Shown here: one piece after another, positions 12,453 through 23,719 of the stretch
Layout: each line of letters begins with the position of its first letter
How positions within the stretch are numbered: the stretch's first letter is position 1
Assembly: GCA_036250225.1 (NCBI GenBank)
Contig: JAPZLL010000004.1
Coordinates: 1,550,001-1,614,000, forward strand
Reading direction: 5' to 3'
Length of the DNA: 64,000 bases
Source of the DNA: Cercophora sp. LCS_1
Lineage: Eukaryota > Ascomycota > Sordariomycetes > Sordariales > Lasiosphaeriaceae
Program-made: the position numbers and the translations under genes
Notes under the pieces: model-generated
What the model saw: the letters and a program-made list of their open reading frames with translations, nothing else
Database searches by the model: none
What the model was told of the DNA's origin: nothing

Positions 12453-13297
12453 TCAATCATCCTCCCACCCTCTCACCTCCCCCAGAAACCTCCCAAAGAC
12501 ACCCTCGACCGCTCCCCTCTCGCAAGCCCACTCCCTCCCCGAAATCTCATACACAACCTCCCCGACGCCCTCTTGCAGACACAACCAACAAGCCAACAGC
12601 ATCCCCTCGACGGCCCACGTCGCCCTCTCCCCTCTCTCCCACCCTTTTCCATCCACCAACACCTCTTCTAACCGGCCAGCCCAGTCCACATATGCTTCGA
12701 ACCATCTGTTATGAAACGTCAGCCTTAGATTTTCTGAGAGAAGACTTCCATTCCCAAAGGACACGTTACAGAAACGAGAAACGCCAAATGAAGGAAGAGA
12801 AGGGAGAGGGAAAGAGAAAAAAAAAAACAGACTCACTCCCCGCCATACCGCCCCTCGATAACTCTCTCATCCACCATTCCCCCATCCACCGTCGGGTTTC
12901 CCTTCCACCCCTTTGCATACCGTATATACGACGGGTGTGGTTTTGTAAACGACGGCACGAGACGGTATTTATACGGCGCCCCTGCATTGAAAAACAAGTT
13001 TGTCGATGGCGACGGCGAGATGGGCGTGTAGAGGGTTTCGTCCAGCTCTGCCGACGGTGGTTGTACCTGTTGGAGGGGGAAATCCCAGGTGAAATGGCGG
13101 TTGTTGTGCGTCGGCGCTGTGGGTGTTGTTGGCGTTGGTGGGGAATCAGATGGATTGTTGAGGGAGAGAGAGGGTGGTTTGCTTTCGGAGAGGGAGACGG
13201 TGAGGTTGTAGGTTGTCGTGAGGGCTAGCGGGGATGTGGTGTGCAGGAGGAGATGGGAGGCGTCAGCTGGGTGGAGGGGATCCATTGTGCGCTCCAT
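12453..13297 (-). CDS. Hypothetical protein, two exons
   Basis: Exon 1 is 13297-12837 and exon 2 is 12705-12453. The 131-bp intron has donor GTGAGT, a T-rich stretch, a CTGAC branch site and acceptor AACAG, and it restores a 237-residue frame. The start ATG at 13297 follows CACAAAC, a good fungal context; MDPLHP a few codons later is an alternative. The N-terminal half is low-complexity, rich in Pro, Thr and Ser. The C-terminal half is acidic and tryptophan-rich (WFEAYVDWAGRLEEVL, GMLLACWLCLQEGVGEVV). No known domain is recognised. A 319-codon open frame on the opposite strand is treated as a shadow because the minus model has proper splice signals and a more natural composition. Confidence 0.6.
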
Positions 13298-14430
13298 GTT
13301 TGTGGGCGGCGGATTGAGGATGGTCTGAATCGAACCCTGTGCCTGCTTTGTGTGACGGAAGATTACACGTAGGTAGATGATCGGATGGACAAGTCACATA
13401 TCCCGGTCAAAGGACATGGATTGGCACATACATACTTATACCAAGCACCGATCTCGATGGCCGCCAGCAACAGGCGGGAGGGTGCGGGAGCGCGGGATGG
13501 ATGCCACGGCAATTAGCCTCTAAATTCGGCAACTTTGTCTCTAATGTGGCACTGGGGCTAGGCCCAACTCTGCCAATGGGTCAAGCTGCAACCAGGAGAC
13601 CCGTGGCAGAGTGCATGTCGTGGGTGGCTGATGATTGGGTGAATTGGGCGGGGAGGGTTGCGTCGAACCAGGCGGGCCATCTTTCGACTTGACTTGTCTG
13701 CCGTGTTTCCAACCCCATCAGGTTGTCGTTTGCCAAAGGGCCGAACTTGTGAGCATGACATCAGCTACGGGGCCCGACAGGGTGCGTGGGGCGCTGTTGT
13801 TTCGGTTATTTTGGTCACACCAGCCCAGAGCCCCCAAATGGTCAGGCAAACGGCCAGCGGCAGCCAACAGTGAGTGGCCACTACTGAATTTAGTCTTTGA
13901 GCGCCGTTGACCTTCCAGAACCCGGAAATAGCGCCTGGTTGGCATGGCAGGGGCCGAGTGTGGGACCACGCGTTGGACCATCGGATTTGCATGCATTCTC
14001 GAATCTCTCGCCAATCTCGAGCTCACGTGGCATCAGATCCAAAACGCGGTAGAAAGAAAAGGTGTATTGATATGGTAGCCATGCTGTGCTCGTATGGACA
14101 GTTGATGCGTATTATGTATGTTCGGTGAAAATCCCTCTCCTTTCCATGAAAAAAAAAACCCCCTCTCTCTAGCCCATCACACTCTCGAGCTCACCAGTGA
14201 GTGTCCTGGCCTGGCTTCCGCCCCGGCTCGGACAGTCTCGTTCCCTTCATATGTCTTCTCTTCCCACCACCCAAGGACACCCACCCAGGCCCGTCCTCCG
14301 ATCAAGATCCAAGATGACCAATCTCGAGGTTGATGCCGAATTCCTTGGCCATTGGCCTGTAGCCTGCCGTTCAATACCACCGGCTTCCCTGCTTCACTTC
14401 CAATGCTTCACAGCCCGTCGTCGTCCCCGA
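13298..14430. other. Intergenic region, nothing recognised
   Basis: Several short open frames overlap on both strands without consistent codon use. An A run near 14150 precedes a pyrimidine-rich stretch. No gene or RNA supported. Confidence 0.4.
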
Positions 14431-14712
14431 CTACCGTTGATCGTTTGTGCGTGCGAGATATATGAGGATGAGTGGCCATCCGACCGATAGTATGAATGCG
14501 GCTAATATCGAGAAGAAGTTGACGCCCCTTTCGCCGTGTTTTCCGGACCAGCGAGCGAGCAGGTTGACGGCGCAGTAGATCATGCCCACGGCATAGAACG
14601 AGCCGGCCCAAGCCACGGCGAGTACCATATCCGAGTACCGATCGAACGGCGCCAATGTAGGCGCAAACGTGGGATCATTGAAGAGGGCGGGGTTGGACAA
14701 GTTCTGACCCAT
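14431..14712 (-). CDS. Small two-pass membrane protein with possible N-myristoylation site
   Basis: Single exon, 93 residues, ATG at 14712 in a good context and TAG at 14433-14431. Two hydrophobic segments are visible: about residues 29-53 (MVLAVAWAGSFYAVGMIY...) and 66-87 (FFSILAAFILSVGWPLILIY). A short basic loop (RWSGKHGERG) sits between them. The N terminus MGQNLS has Gly2 and Ser6, the core of an N-myristoylation signal. Size and shape suggest an ER or mitochondrial small membrane protein. The family is not recognised; function unknown. Confidence 0.6.
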   Translation of the reverse strand: MGQNLSNPALFNDPTFAPTLAPFDRYSDMVLAVAWAGSFYAVGMIYCAVNLLARWSGKHGERGVNFFSILAAFILSVGWPLILIYLARTNDQR

Positions 14713-16283
14713 CTTGACTCGTGGGGTGGCGATGAGGATGGGGACGCAGCGGGATGTTTTTTAGTCGCGAGTGGTGGCTCGACCAGCGACTGAGTGACTG
14801 TGAAGCACGGAAAAGAGCGAGGTTGGGTTATTAAAAATAGGTGGTATCGAAAGAAAGATTCTCGACCAGCGACCGGCGACCAGCGACCCTCAAGCAAACA
14901 TCGACGGTGAAGGAGGGTGTTGTTGCGTCTCCGGAAATTCCAAAAGGAGTGGAGAGGAGAGAGGATGAGTGCGTGCAGCTCAGGTGGGAATGCGCGAGGA
15001 AAAAGGCAGCGACGAACGAGTCGGGCCCCGGACAGGCCAGGGCAGGTTGCAACATATGCGGATCACGGAAAAGCGGGTGACCTTGAAATCTGAGGGACGC
15101 TGCCTTCCCACAACCATGACGATCTAACGCGATGCGCGGGCTCTGATTCGCTGCGCGAAAGCTTGTCGCAAAAAGAGTGAGGCGGGACCCCAGACTTGAG
15201 ACGGTTGCTGCTTGAGCCGAGCCTGCAGCCGCCCAGACGACAGGGGTCGGCCAGCCGCAAACCGTCACAGCGTTCAGGTGGCAGGAGCCAGCTGATTGTT
15301 TGAGCACCTCATTTCCCCCCCCTTCCTCCCTTTCTCAACGTCGAAACACGAAGCGTGCCCGCCTGGACATGGCTGTCGTCTCATGATTGTGTCGCCAATT
15401 GTCTCGCTTTCCCATGTTCCCTCGTCCTGACATTCCCATGTTTGAGCCATGAAATCCCATGCTGGCGATTCCGCCCGTCGCCCGTCGTCCGATTCCCAGT
15501 GGCCCCACGACCGAACGATTTTGGGAGCAAGTGGCCTGCAAAGCAACGCCGGCTTATCACAGCCCGAACCCACTCGGGTGGCCCGTCGCAACCACTCCCG
15601 CCGCCCATCACCCAATACCAAGCCTCTGCCACGGGCGCGTAACCGCCAGCCCCAATCCTTCTAGAGAAATTCACTGACGTCGCGCACACACGCCCATTCG
15701 TCTGCTTTCCCGCTATCACAAAAGCCTCTCCTTCCCCTCACGATTCCACGCACTGTTTTCGGTAAGGTGTGTTATTGGCGTTGCTCATGGAAGCTATTTC
15801 GAGCGCGGCACGTGCATGCACAGGCTTTGTCCCTGCTCTCCACCGCCAAAACAAGCCAAGAGGTCGGCGTTGCAATGCATGGTCTCCTGGTCAGGGGCAA
15901 GAAACCCACCAAACTTGTTTTCTTCCATATTCTGGACCCAACCGAGATCTCGCTTGCATCGAACCTTAAGTGAAGGTCACTTGCGCATGTGTTGATGACG
16001 ATCTCAAGTATGAGACTGCGACTTGATAGAACTAAGTGCCTTCCAGGTATCGCTCGACCGATGCACCCCCGGAATTATTGCGCTGTCGCCACTTTGCTCC
16101 AGAGATACACTCTCTGCAAGATTAACCCAAATGCGACTGAGGTGTGCGAAGTGGTTCAAGTCCGAGTGGTCAGGGGGCAGCATCCCTTACATCGCTGTTC
16201 CTTTGGCGACCAACGCCGAGTTCCTGTGCTTGACAGAGTGTCGTACCCCCCAAACCACGACTCATCCAGCCTCGATTATGTTC
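14713..16283. other. Intergenic region, no supported gene
   Basis: Many mid-length open frames overlap on both strands between 14.8 and 16.0 kb, none with an intact structure. The part nearest 16.0-16.3 kb may hold the decayed 3' end of the exonuclease remnant, because the minus strand there reads protein-like with an interrupting TAA. Confidence 0.4.
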
Positions 16284-16755
16284 TTACTGATCTCTCATCG
16301 TCTTCTCCCACAAACCATTGAGCCCATCGTTGCGAACCAGATATGTCGCAAGCTCACCGCTGGCCCTGGCATCTTCCAACGAGCAGTGACCGCGATTACC
16401 CTGCTGGACGTTCTTGCCGAGCAAGTTTCGAAACAAGAGAGCCAGACTAAGCTTCCACGTGTCCCTGCCACCAACGCTCATGGTTGTGATACTCGTGCCA
16501 ACAATTCTGGCGTGGTTGATCCGCAAAGCCCAAGGCAGGTAGCAAGCAGGATGCCGGCCCAACAATTGCCATTTACCTCCCTCCCTCCCTACCTCTGTTC
16601 GGACATGTCCGCAAATCGTTGTGAGCAGCTTGCCCAACGGGGCGGAATCGGACTGAACGACCCGTAGTGTCCCACCTCCTGAGCGGGTTAGGAAAGGACA
16701 ACGGGGATGACTTACAACGAAATCTTATCCTGATACAGATGGCGGTCTTTTTCAC
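16284..16755 (-). pseudogene. Remnant of a DEDDh 3'-5' exonuclease (REXO4/ISG20-like)
   Basis: Two exonuclease motifs are readable on the minus strand. Near 16.61-16.64 kb VGQAAHNDLR matches motif II of the family (usual form VGHxxHNDLxxL). At 16.28-16.55 kb there is ALRINHARIVGTS, then WKLSLALLFRNLLG and GHCSLEDARA, which matches the motif III region (GHxSxEDARA). A good intron (GTAAGT ... CTAACCCGCTCAG, about 16718 to 16674) lies just upstream. The piece between motif II and ALRINHA is broken: it needs a frame change but no AG acceptor precedes ALRINHA. Motif I (DxE, usually LDCEM) is not found upstream. Known family role is RNA/DNA 3'-end trimming; this copy is probably dead. An antisense 214-codon open frame here is judged a shadow. 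Confidence 0.55.
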
Positions 16756-17085
16756 GTTGGAGGTTCTACTATATTTGATAAAGGAAGCCGCATTTTGTTC
16801 ACTTGAAGAAAGTTGAGCGGGATGTGCCGCGTGGTAGTCTAGTTTCCGGTCATTCCCCTTCCGAACTCACAGGGCCCTGGAAAAGAATACAGTTGGGAAG
16901 ATTTCATTTTGATTGAGTCAGTGTTTGCTGTGTCTGGCTACGAGCTCGCTCAGTCCCTGGTATAAATTCTCGTAACTATTGAAACCAATCCCACCGTATA
17001 AACGCCAGTCATCCCAGCATCGATGGATAAGTCGCAGATAACCAGTCATCATATACATGTACCTGATCGCATCATGCCCATCCCA

Positions 17086-20000
17086 TTACCATGTAGATAC
17101 CCGACCCGCATCCATAACCTTGGCCAAGTGTTTCAAGCGACGTTCCCTCTGCCCACTGGCATCATCACCATCCCGAGTTACCTGCGCCGTAACCCCTGGA
17201 ATTTCTTCATCATCCTTCAACTCCAATAACTCGGCAACCGTTGCCTCAGGGGTTTCCAGCCTCTTGGACAACCTTTCCACATCTTGGGCCAGTGGAAATT
17301 TCCGTGTGATCCGCATATCGGCCCGCCCCAGCGCCAGCTCACAGGTCTCTTTCGCTTTCCCCCGGTCACCTCGCAACACATATAGGCGCGCCAGTCTCCA
17401 GAGCCCGTATACACAATCCGGGTGGGCGATACCGCGAGACCCTTCTGTATGTCTGATCGTTTTCTCGCATAGTTCGTGGGCCTCCTCCAACCTGTTGGAT
17501 CTGGCGTAGATCTGGGCGAGAAGTCCCCGGCCCATGAGAACACCAAGATGGTCCTCGCCCAGGCTTCGTATGGCAGCCTCAATGCCCCAGTTCAGCCTGG
17601 CCTCCGCCACACCAAGTTTACCTAGCTGGACGTCGATTTTGGCAAGGTAACAGAGCGCCCACAGGGTCCACGGATGTTCTTTGCCGAGTTGAAGTTCCCT
17701 TTGTTTGTATACTTCTGACATGTTTGCCCGTGCTTCATCGAGCCGATCCAGATCCAGAAGAGCCATGGCGTAGTTGGCTTTTGTGAGAAGGGTATCCAAG
17801 TGCGTTGCCCCCAGGGATTTGGTGCGAGCTGCCAGGACGGATCGGTGGATCTCCATGCTCTCTTGATATCGGCGCCAGGAACCAAAGCTGACCCCAAGAT
17901 TATCCAGAGCTTCCAGGGTGTCAGGATGATGTTCTCCCAATACTCGTTTCATCCCCTCGGCTGTGGCTTGTTGAAGATCAAGCGCTTCCTGGTACTGGCC
18001 GTAAAGCCAGTATGACTTGCCGAGTTTGTCCATCGCCTGGAGTGTTCGCTCATCTTCTGTGCCATAGATGCGCGAACGCATTTCCACGACTGACTTTTGA
18101 AGCCCAATGGCCTCCTCCAGACGAACTAAGCCCCAACAAACCCCTGCCAGGCCGAGCGATGCACTCATTGTCTTCTCGTTCGTTTCCCCAAGCAACTTGA
18201 CAAGCATCTCACGAACAATGCGGAGGTGCATCGCCGCCTTCTCAAAGTGGCCCCTTTCAGCGAAAACCCAGCCGCATTTCGCATGCATAGCGACCTGGTT
18301 GCGGATGATGAAGAGGAAGGTTGGTCGTAGGACTCCGATGACTTGTAGCTGTAACTTTCCTAGGCTTCTCGTGGCATCTGAGAGCGGGTTTCCTGTTGCT
18401 GCCAGGCAGTCCTCGAAGTGAGGAAGGAGATCTCGGTGAAAGTCTCCATCTGTCTTCGTGTTTCCTTCGGGTGGAAGTGAGATGGACTCCATTACAATGT
18501 TCAAGGAGATCGACGCCCAAATTCGTCGCTGCTGGGGCTCAAGCCTGTCTCGTGCCCATGAGTGGATCAAGGGGTGGAGCGAAATAAACTTCCCGTCGAA
18601 GCGGATGAACGAGTGTGACTGTAGGTCTGCAAGGGCAACCTTGATCCGATGCTCGGCCACTCTCCTATCCCTGCATCTCAAGAACGTGGGCAGGGCTGGG
18701 GGTGGTTCAAGACGTCGCAGAATCGTGCTGACTATTGTCGTCGACCATGAGTGCGCCGGTGACGAGTTGAGTGCTTTGCATCTGTTCGATATGGCCCGGG
18801 AGAATAGCTCTAGGGGAACAAACTCAAAGTGGAAAAACGCAAGGATGCACAGCAAGTCCGAAGCGTCCTGACTTCTGGCGCCTTTATCCTTGAGGAGGTG
18901 CCCTAGGGAGATATCAAAGGTTGAGTAAACGACTTTCATGATGTCGCTTATTGGGTCAACCTCCCCTGCCAAGTCCAGACTTCGTTGGCTGCGAGCATCG
19001 GAGAGGATGTTGAGGTAGCCACCCAGCTTGCAGACTCCCCTGTACACGCAAGTACCGGCTTGAATCAGAGCCAGAGCGAGGTACCCGAGCGCTTTTGCAA
19101 TCTTGCTTGCCTCCCGCACCGTCGCATCATCCCATGGCCGTTGAATATCAGCCTTGCTGAGTAGGAGCTGGAGAGCTTCAGACTCCCGCAATCCCTTGAG
19201 CTCCAAGGACCCCACGGTTCCTTCCTGACGAAAATCTCGCACTCTGGTGGTGATGAGAATGTGGGCGGCGCCCCCTGGTGGGAACAGGCGACGCAACTGT
19301 AGTGAAGGGTCGTCCGCATTGTCAATGATGAGAAGCCATGGTTTCTTTTGCTGCGAGAGGAAATGCCGCCCGGCACTCTCCGTGGGCTGAAGGCCTGCTA
19401 GCATTCCAATGTTGCAGTATGAGTCCTTTATTGTTTCGGCAGAAGCTGCTCGTATCGTAAACACTGCGGTATACCTAGATGACGTCAGGGGTGGCAGCGG
19501 GCTTTCAGCAGAGAGTCTACTTACTCATGCTTGTTATCTTGGGCAAACTTTGAGCACAACTCTGTTTTCCCGGACCCGCCCATGCCAAAAACCACAAATG
19601 ACTTGTGTGTGGAAGTTGATGTTGGGATACCACCAGAGAAGAAGGCAGCCCGCAAATCACCAAGCGTATCCTGGCGGCCAATGAACATCGAAGACGTCTC
19701 TTCGGGAATGTGAAAGTGGAGCGTTAGTCGGGAACTTGTGCGGGGGCTTCGATAGGGTTCCTCTAGGTGGACGTCAAACCCAATGCCGCCCATCTCTTCG
19801 ACTTCTCCTAGTCTGAGTTGTTTGAGGGCTGCCTCGGCTTGCCTCCATCTGCGAGAGATTGTTCCCGGGGCCTTGGTGCAGTAGGTAGCCAGTGCTGCGA
19901 TGACGGTGCGGTAGTCGGAACTAGTTCTTGACGGGAATTTGCACATGTCGAAATGTGCTGCGTGTATTCCAGCCGCTTCAGTGTTGTCCAGCCGAGGGGC

Positions 20001-20634
20001 AGCTGACTTATGGTCGACGAGGAACGCGGATCGAGAATCAAGGCGGGTCATGACCTCTTCCCAGAAGTAGAACAGGTGGAACTGTTTCACCAGCGGCGCG
20101 AAGTCGTTGTCGACCAAGAGGGGCATCGAAGGATCGGCCTTATCCGTGGACCTTGACCGCGAGCCCAGTTGGGGGAGAAGGTCACGGGTTGTCTTGTGCA
20201 TGGCTTCGTACTCCAGCCAGTTTGACCTGTCCGTTTGACCGTGAGGTGTCCCGAAGAAGAGGATCGCGAATGTCGAGATGTATTGGTCCCAGAGGTGGGC
20301 GACCTTCGGCGCCGTCCGCGTCGAGGCGTAGACGAGACTTCTTTTCGCCAGGACGCCGCCCATCCCATGACAAATAAAAACGATAGGCTTCTTCAGCGTC
20401 CCAGCAAGTTGTCGGTCCGCCCGCAACTCCTGCACTAAAGACTCCGCTAGCCGTTGTATCGTCTCGGAAGCGTCGTTGGCGAACAACGCCGATGCCGACG
20501 AGTCGTAACCGTATGCGAGCACTCTCCCGACGCGAACATCCTGGGGGAGGAAGTCGCGCAGCCAGTTACGCTTGGTCTTTGGATCGGTCCACGCCTGGAG
20601 GGAATCTTCGTGAATATCATGGATCGCGACGATG
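17086..20634 (-). CDS. NLR-like STAND receptor: SesB-like hydrolase domain, NB-ARC, TPR repeats
   Basis: Exons 20634-19525 and 19474-17086 are joined by a 50-bp intron (GTAAGT ... CATCTAG) in phase (KHE then YTAVFTIRA). About 1,165 residues are readable. An acceptor at 20635 implies a short, unresolved first exon upstream. Domains: alpha/beta-hydrolase (SesB/DUF676-like) about 1-230 (IVAIHDIHED, VLAYGYDSS, FFGTPHG); Walker A GMGGSGKT about 350; Walker B LLIIDNAD about 418; sensor-like ILITTRVRDF; the ARC helix GYLALALIQAG; then kinesin-light-chain-type TPRs over roughly the last 400 residues (LGEHHPDTLEALDNLG). Such fungal receptors are known or suspected to trigger incompatibility or defence. 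The nucleophile motif HSLGG is changed to HGMGG (GGG codon at 20366-20364) and the HGLGG oxyanion motif to HDIHED, so the effector domain is probably non-catalytic. Confidence 0.85.
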
Positions 20635-21511
20635 CTGCGCAGTGAAAAATCATGGTCAGGTCATGCTGCAACGGGCCTCTGAGCATTGGGGTTGCGTCAC
20701 GGGGAGGGGCTCGTACTCAACCAAATGATCCCCGCCATCTTTCTCGGTGTTCGAATCGTAGAGACATTGCAAACCCAGCGGCATGCTTGCGGCGCGTGCC
20801 CCTTTGTCGACGTATCATGGGCGCGTTTGGCGGCGTGTCTGGGAGGACAGTCTTCCTTCGGCTTGCGAGCGAAGCCTTCGAGACAGAGGAACCAGCGGTT
20901 TGACAGACTGCGAGGTGGCCGACTTTGCCGACGCCGGGGTTGGTGTCGGTGACAGTGCACATGAGCCCAACCGGGCACTGTGCAACCTGCACAGTGGTGC
21001 GCCCTGCCGGACGCAGGGGCTGCGGACCGGAGCGTTCCGGACAGAAAACACTTGCTTCCTAAAACGAATGTGGTAGTATGTTCAGGCTTCAAATATTTCA
21101 AAACCATGTCAAGAGTTTTGCTCCATATAAAGTCAATCTTTAATACCAAGAGTCTCAGTTTTTTTTTTTTTTTTTTTTGGAAAAACTCATGGACTGAGAG
21201 AAATCTCGTGGACGGCTTTGTACTGCGTACGGAGTAAGAACTTCGGGTTTCTTGTGGAACCGCTGACCTCGGCGCTTGTGGCGCAAATTAGCTGACCTGC
21301 ATTAGCTCCCGATATCCAATGGCCATTGTCCACGGGCCGCTCGTTTCCTTCCACGACCCCTGGACGGCGCTTGGCGCAGTTCTTCAAAAGATGGAGGACG
21401 GCCAGGGCCAGGACCGGCGAGGACCTTTTGGTTCTCAAGGTGTCTTTTCCGCAAGAACCCGTTTGCGGGTGTATCTTGCCTTCCACGGGGCTGCTCCAAC
21501 ACATTATCATC
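20635..21511. other. Divergent promoter region between NLR and P450 genes
   Basis: Separates the minus-strand NLR from the plus-strand P450. It should contain the missing short first exon of the NLR: ATGs at 20767 or just downstream are candidates, but neither splices in phase with the acceptor at 20635. Contains a 20-nt T run. No other gene seen. Confidence 0.5.
21159..21178. repeat. Poly-T tract, 20 nt
   Basis: Uninterrupted T run in the NLR-P450 intergenic space. Could be a poly(dA:dT) promoter element or the poly-A relic of a retro-inserted sequence on the minus strand. Confidence 0.85.
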
Positions 21512-23241
21512 ATGGGTCTTCAAATGTCCAGCGGTCTTTTCAACGACTTGACAAGAAGCCGACCAATCGTCGCGTCGGCTCTCGCTGTTATCGCCTTGGC
21601 GTTTGTCCGCCTGCTTTTGACGGCTGTCCGGAAGTGGCGCGAGTACCGAGTGAGATATTTCCAATCCCGAGCGCAACGCAACCATTCAACGCGCTCACAA
21701 CTATCCATCCTAGGCCGATACTCTATATGGTCTCAGACACGGGTGTCAATTGCCACCTGAGCTTCCCAAGCGGTGGCCATTGGGGGTTGACCGGATCAAG
21801 GAACTCTGGGAGTCCAACGCCGACGGCCGCCTACTCGCGTTTCTGTGCTCTATCGCTAAGGACTACGATCCGCGAAAGAATCTTTGTCAATATCTGCTCG
21901 TCGGGCCACGAGCATTTCACGTTCTTCACCCAAAGAATGTTGAAGTCTTGTTGTCCACCAACTTCAAGGACTACGGCTTTGGCTGCCGCCCATCAGTCTT
22001 CGCGCCCCTCCTTGGCAACGGCATTTTCACCCAGGAAGGGGCAGCATGGAAGCATTCGCGTGAGCTGCTGCGGAAGCAGTTCAGTCGTGCCCAGTACCAG
22101 GACCTCCGCTATTTCCACGAGCACGTGGGTAATCTGATCGACTGTATGCCCAAGCGGGGTGATGTCGATCTTCAACCTTTGTTCTTCAACCTCACACTTG
22201 ACGTCGCTACCGAACTGCTCTTTGGAAAGTCGGTGTATAGTCTGCGAGCTGGCATCGACCAAGCCGGCGAAAACAAGGAGTTCGCCGATAGCTTCAACAT
22301 TGCGCAGGAGGGACTCGCGAAACGCTTTAGACTGGCCCCGTTCCACTTTGTCTATAACCCTCCCGAGTTCCGCAAGGCCTGCCGCAGGGTGCATCAGTTT
22401 GTCGAGAACTACATTCGTGAGCAAGGATTCATGGAGGAGTCCAAGGCGAATGTTTCTGGTGATGACGACTCTGCTTCATGGTTTATCCGCCAAGTTGCCC
22501 AGGAGTCTGCCACAGAAACCGATCTCCGCGATCAACTGCTCAATGTCTTGCTTGCAGGGCGTGACACCACGGCATGTTGCTTATCATGGACTCTGTGAGC
22601 TCCCCTCGCCCAGGGTAGTACCCTCGCTAACCTCATTGAGGCGTCTGCTTGTGCGCCATCCAGATGCAATGATACGACTACGCCGGGAAGTAAAGGCCGT
22701 GATGGGCGACCTCACAAGCCCGTCCCGGGAGCGGATCAGGGCGATGCCATTCCTAGCATGCGTAATCAAGGAGAGCTTACGGCTTTACCCCCCAGTACCC
22801 TTGAACAATAGGGAGGCCGTAAAAACAACGATTCTCCCAACGGGTGGTGGCCCAGACGGCAACAGCCCGATCATGGTCAGGAAGGGCGAGATGGTGGTGT
22901 TCTCCCAATACGTGAACTCACGCATGAAGAGCATATACGGCCCGGATGCAAACGATTTTCGGCCGGAACGGTGGGAAACCGGAGAGCTCAAGGATGTGGG
23001 TTGGGGATATTTCCCCTTCATCGGTGGCCCACGACAGTGTCTCGGCGAGGACTTTGCACTGATGGAGGTCTCATACACCGTGGTACGATTGCTTCAGACG
23101 TTCACGTCAATCACGCTACCAAAGGGGGAGGTGATAGAGCCGGTGGGAACCGAGAGACAGGTTCTCACACTAGTGTTGTCGAGCGCGGACGGGTGCAGGG
23201 TCTCCGTCCAGAAAGGTGCATCTCAAGAGAACGACCAGTGA
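21512..23241 (+). CDS. Cytochrome P450, CYP52-clan-like (fatty acid/alkane hydroxylase type)
   Basis: Exons 21512-21649, 21714-22594 and 22641-23241 encode 539 residues. Introns of 64 and 46 bp have GTGAG donors and acceptors CCTAG and TTGAG, and both keep phase. Visible parts: N-terminal membrane anchor (about residues 17-35), the HGCQLPPELPKRWPLGVD hinge typical of CYP52-type enzymes, I-helix AGRDTT (327-332), ExxR at E384-R387 (KESLRLYPP), PERF-like FRPERW, and the heme loop FPFIGGPRQCLG with Cys473. All catalytic features are intact. Family members omega-hydroxylate fatty acids or alkanes at the ER; the substrate here is unknown. It lies between two genes sharing a SesB-like hydrolase domain, so a lipid-related role in that block is possible but unproven. 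Confidence 0.93.
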
Positions 23242-23719
23242 GACGACAGGGGTCTGTCAGCGCAAACCGACACAAGCAATGTGATAATTGAATTTAGCAC
23301 TCAGAAGATTTCGGCGTGATCAAGAGCACGAGCACACTGCAGTAAAAATGATGTGAAGTTCCAAGCATTTGGTCCCGGCCCTCAAGATGGCCAGCCTGAC
23401 CAACAATACCTCCTGCAGGTTTCATGTATTTGCCACGACAATGAGGGGGCGAAGCTGCAATAGCCTATTGGCCAAGCAGACGCGATGGTCCTTACTCGAA
23501 ACAACGCAGCCCGGCGAGAAAATGGGGGTGCATCTGGAATTCATACCGTCCGACCCCTGCAGCTGAGCTGACGGGCCACGACCCAACAGGCAGGCCACCA
23601 GGCATGCGAGGCCTCACAGGCAGACCCGAGAACAGCCGCTGTTTTCTGACAAGCAGGCTTCAATCGGTTCCTTTCCACCTTGGATCACTTCATCGTGCCA
23701 TCTGCTCGATTGCGACGCC
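23242..23719. other. Intergenic region between P450 and hydrolase
   Basis: P450 3' flank and promoter of the hydrolase gene. Nothing else recognised. Confidence 0.4.

Noticed and set aside
12269..13228. 319-codon plus-strand open frame
   Set aside because: Its N-terminal half is Pro/Arg/Ser noise and the minus strand carries a two-exon gene with good splice signals over the same DNA; the open frame is a shadow.
13318..13345. GGTTCGATTC (minus strand), resembling a tRNA T-loop
   Set aside because: T-stem bases do not pair and no A box is present.
16023..16667. 214-codon plus-strand open frame
   Set aside because: Antisense to recognisable exonuclease motifs on the minus strand; begins at a non-ATG codon.
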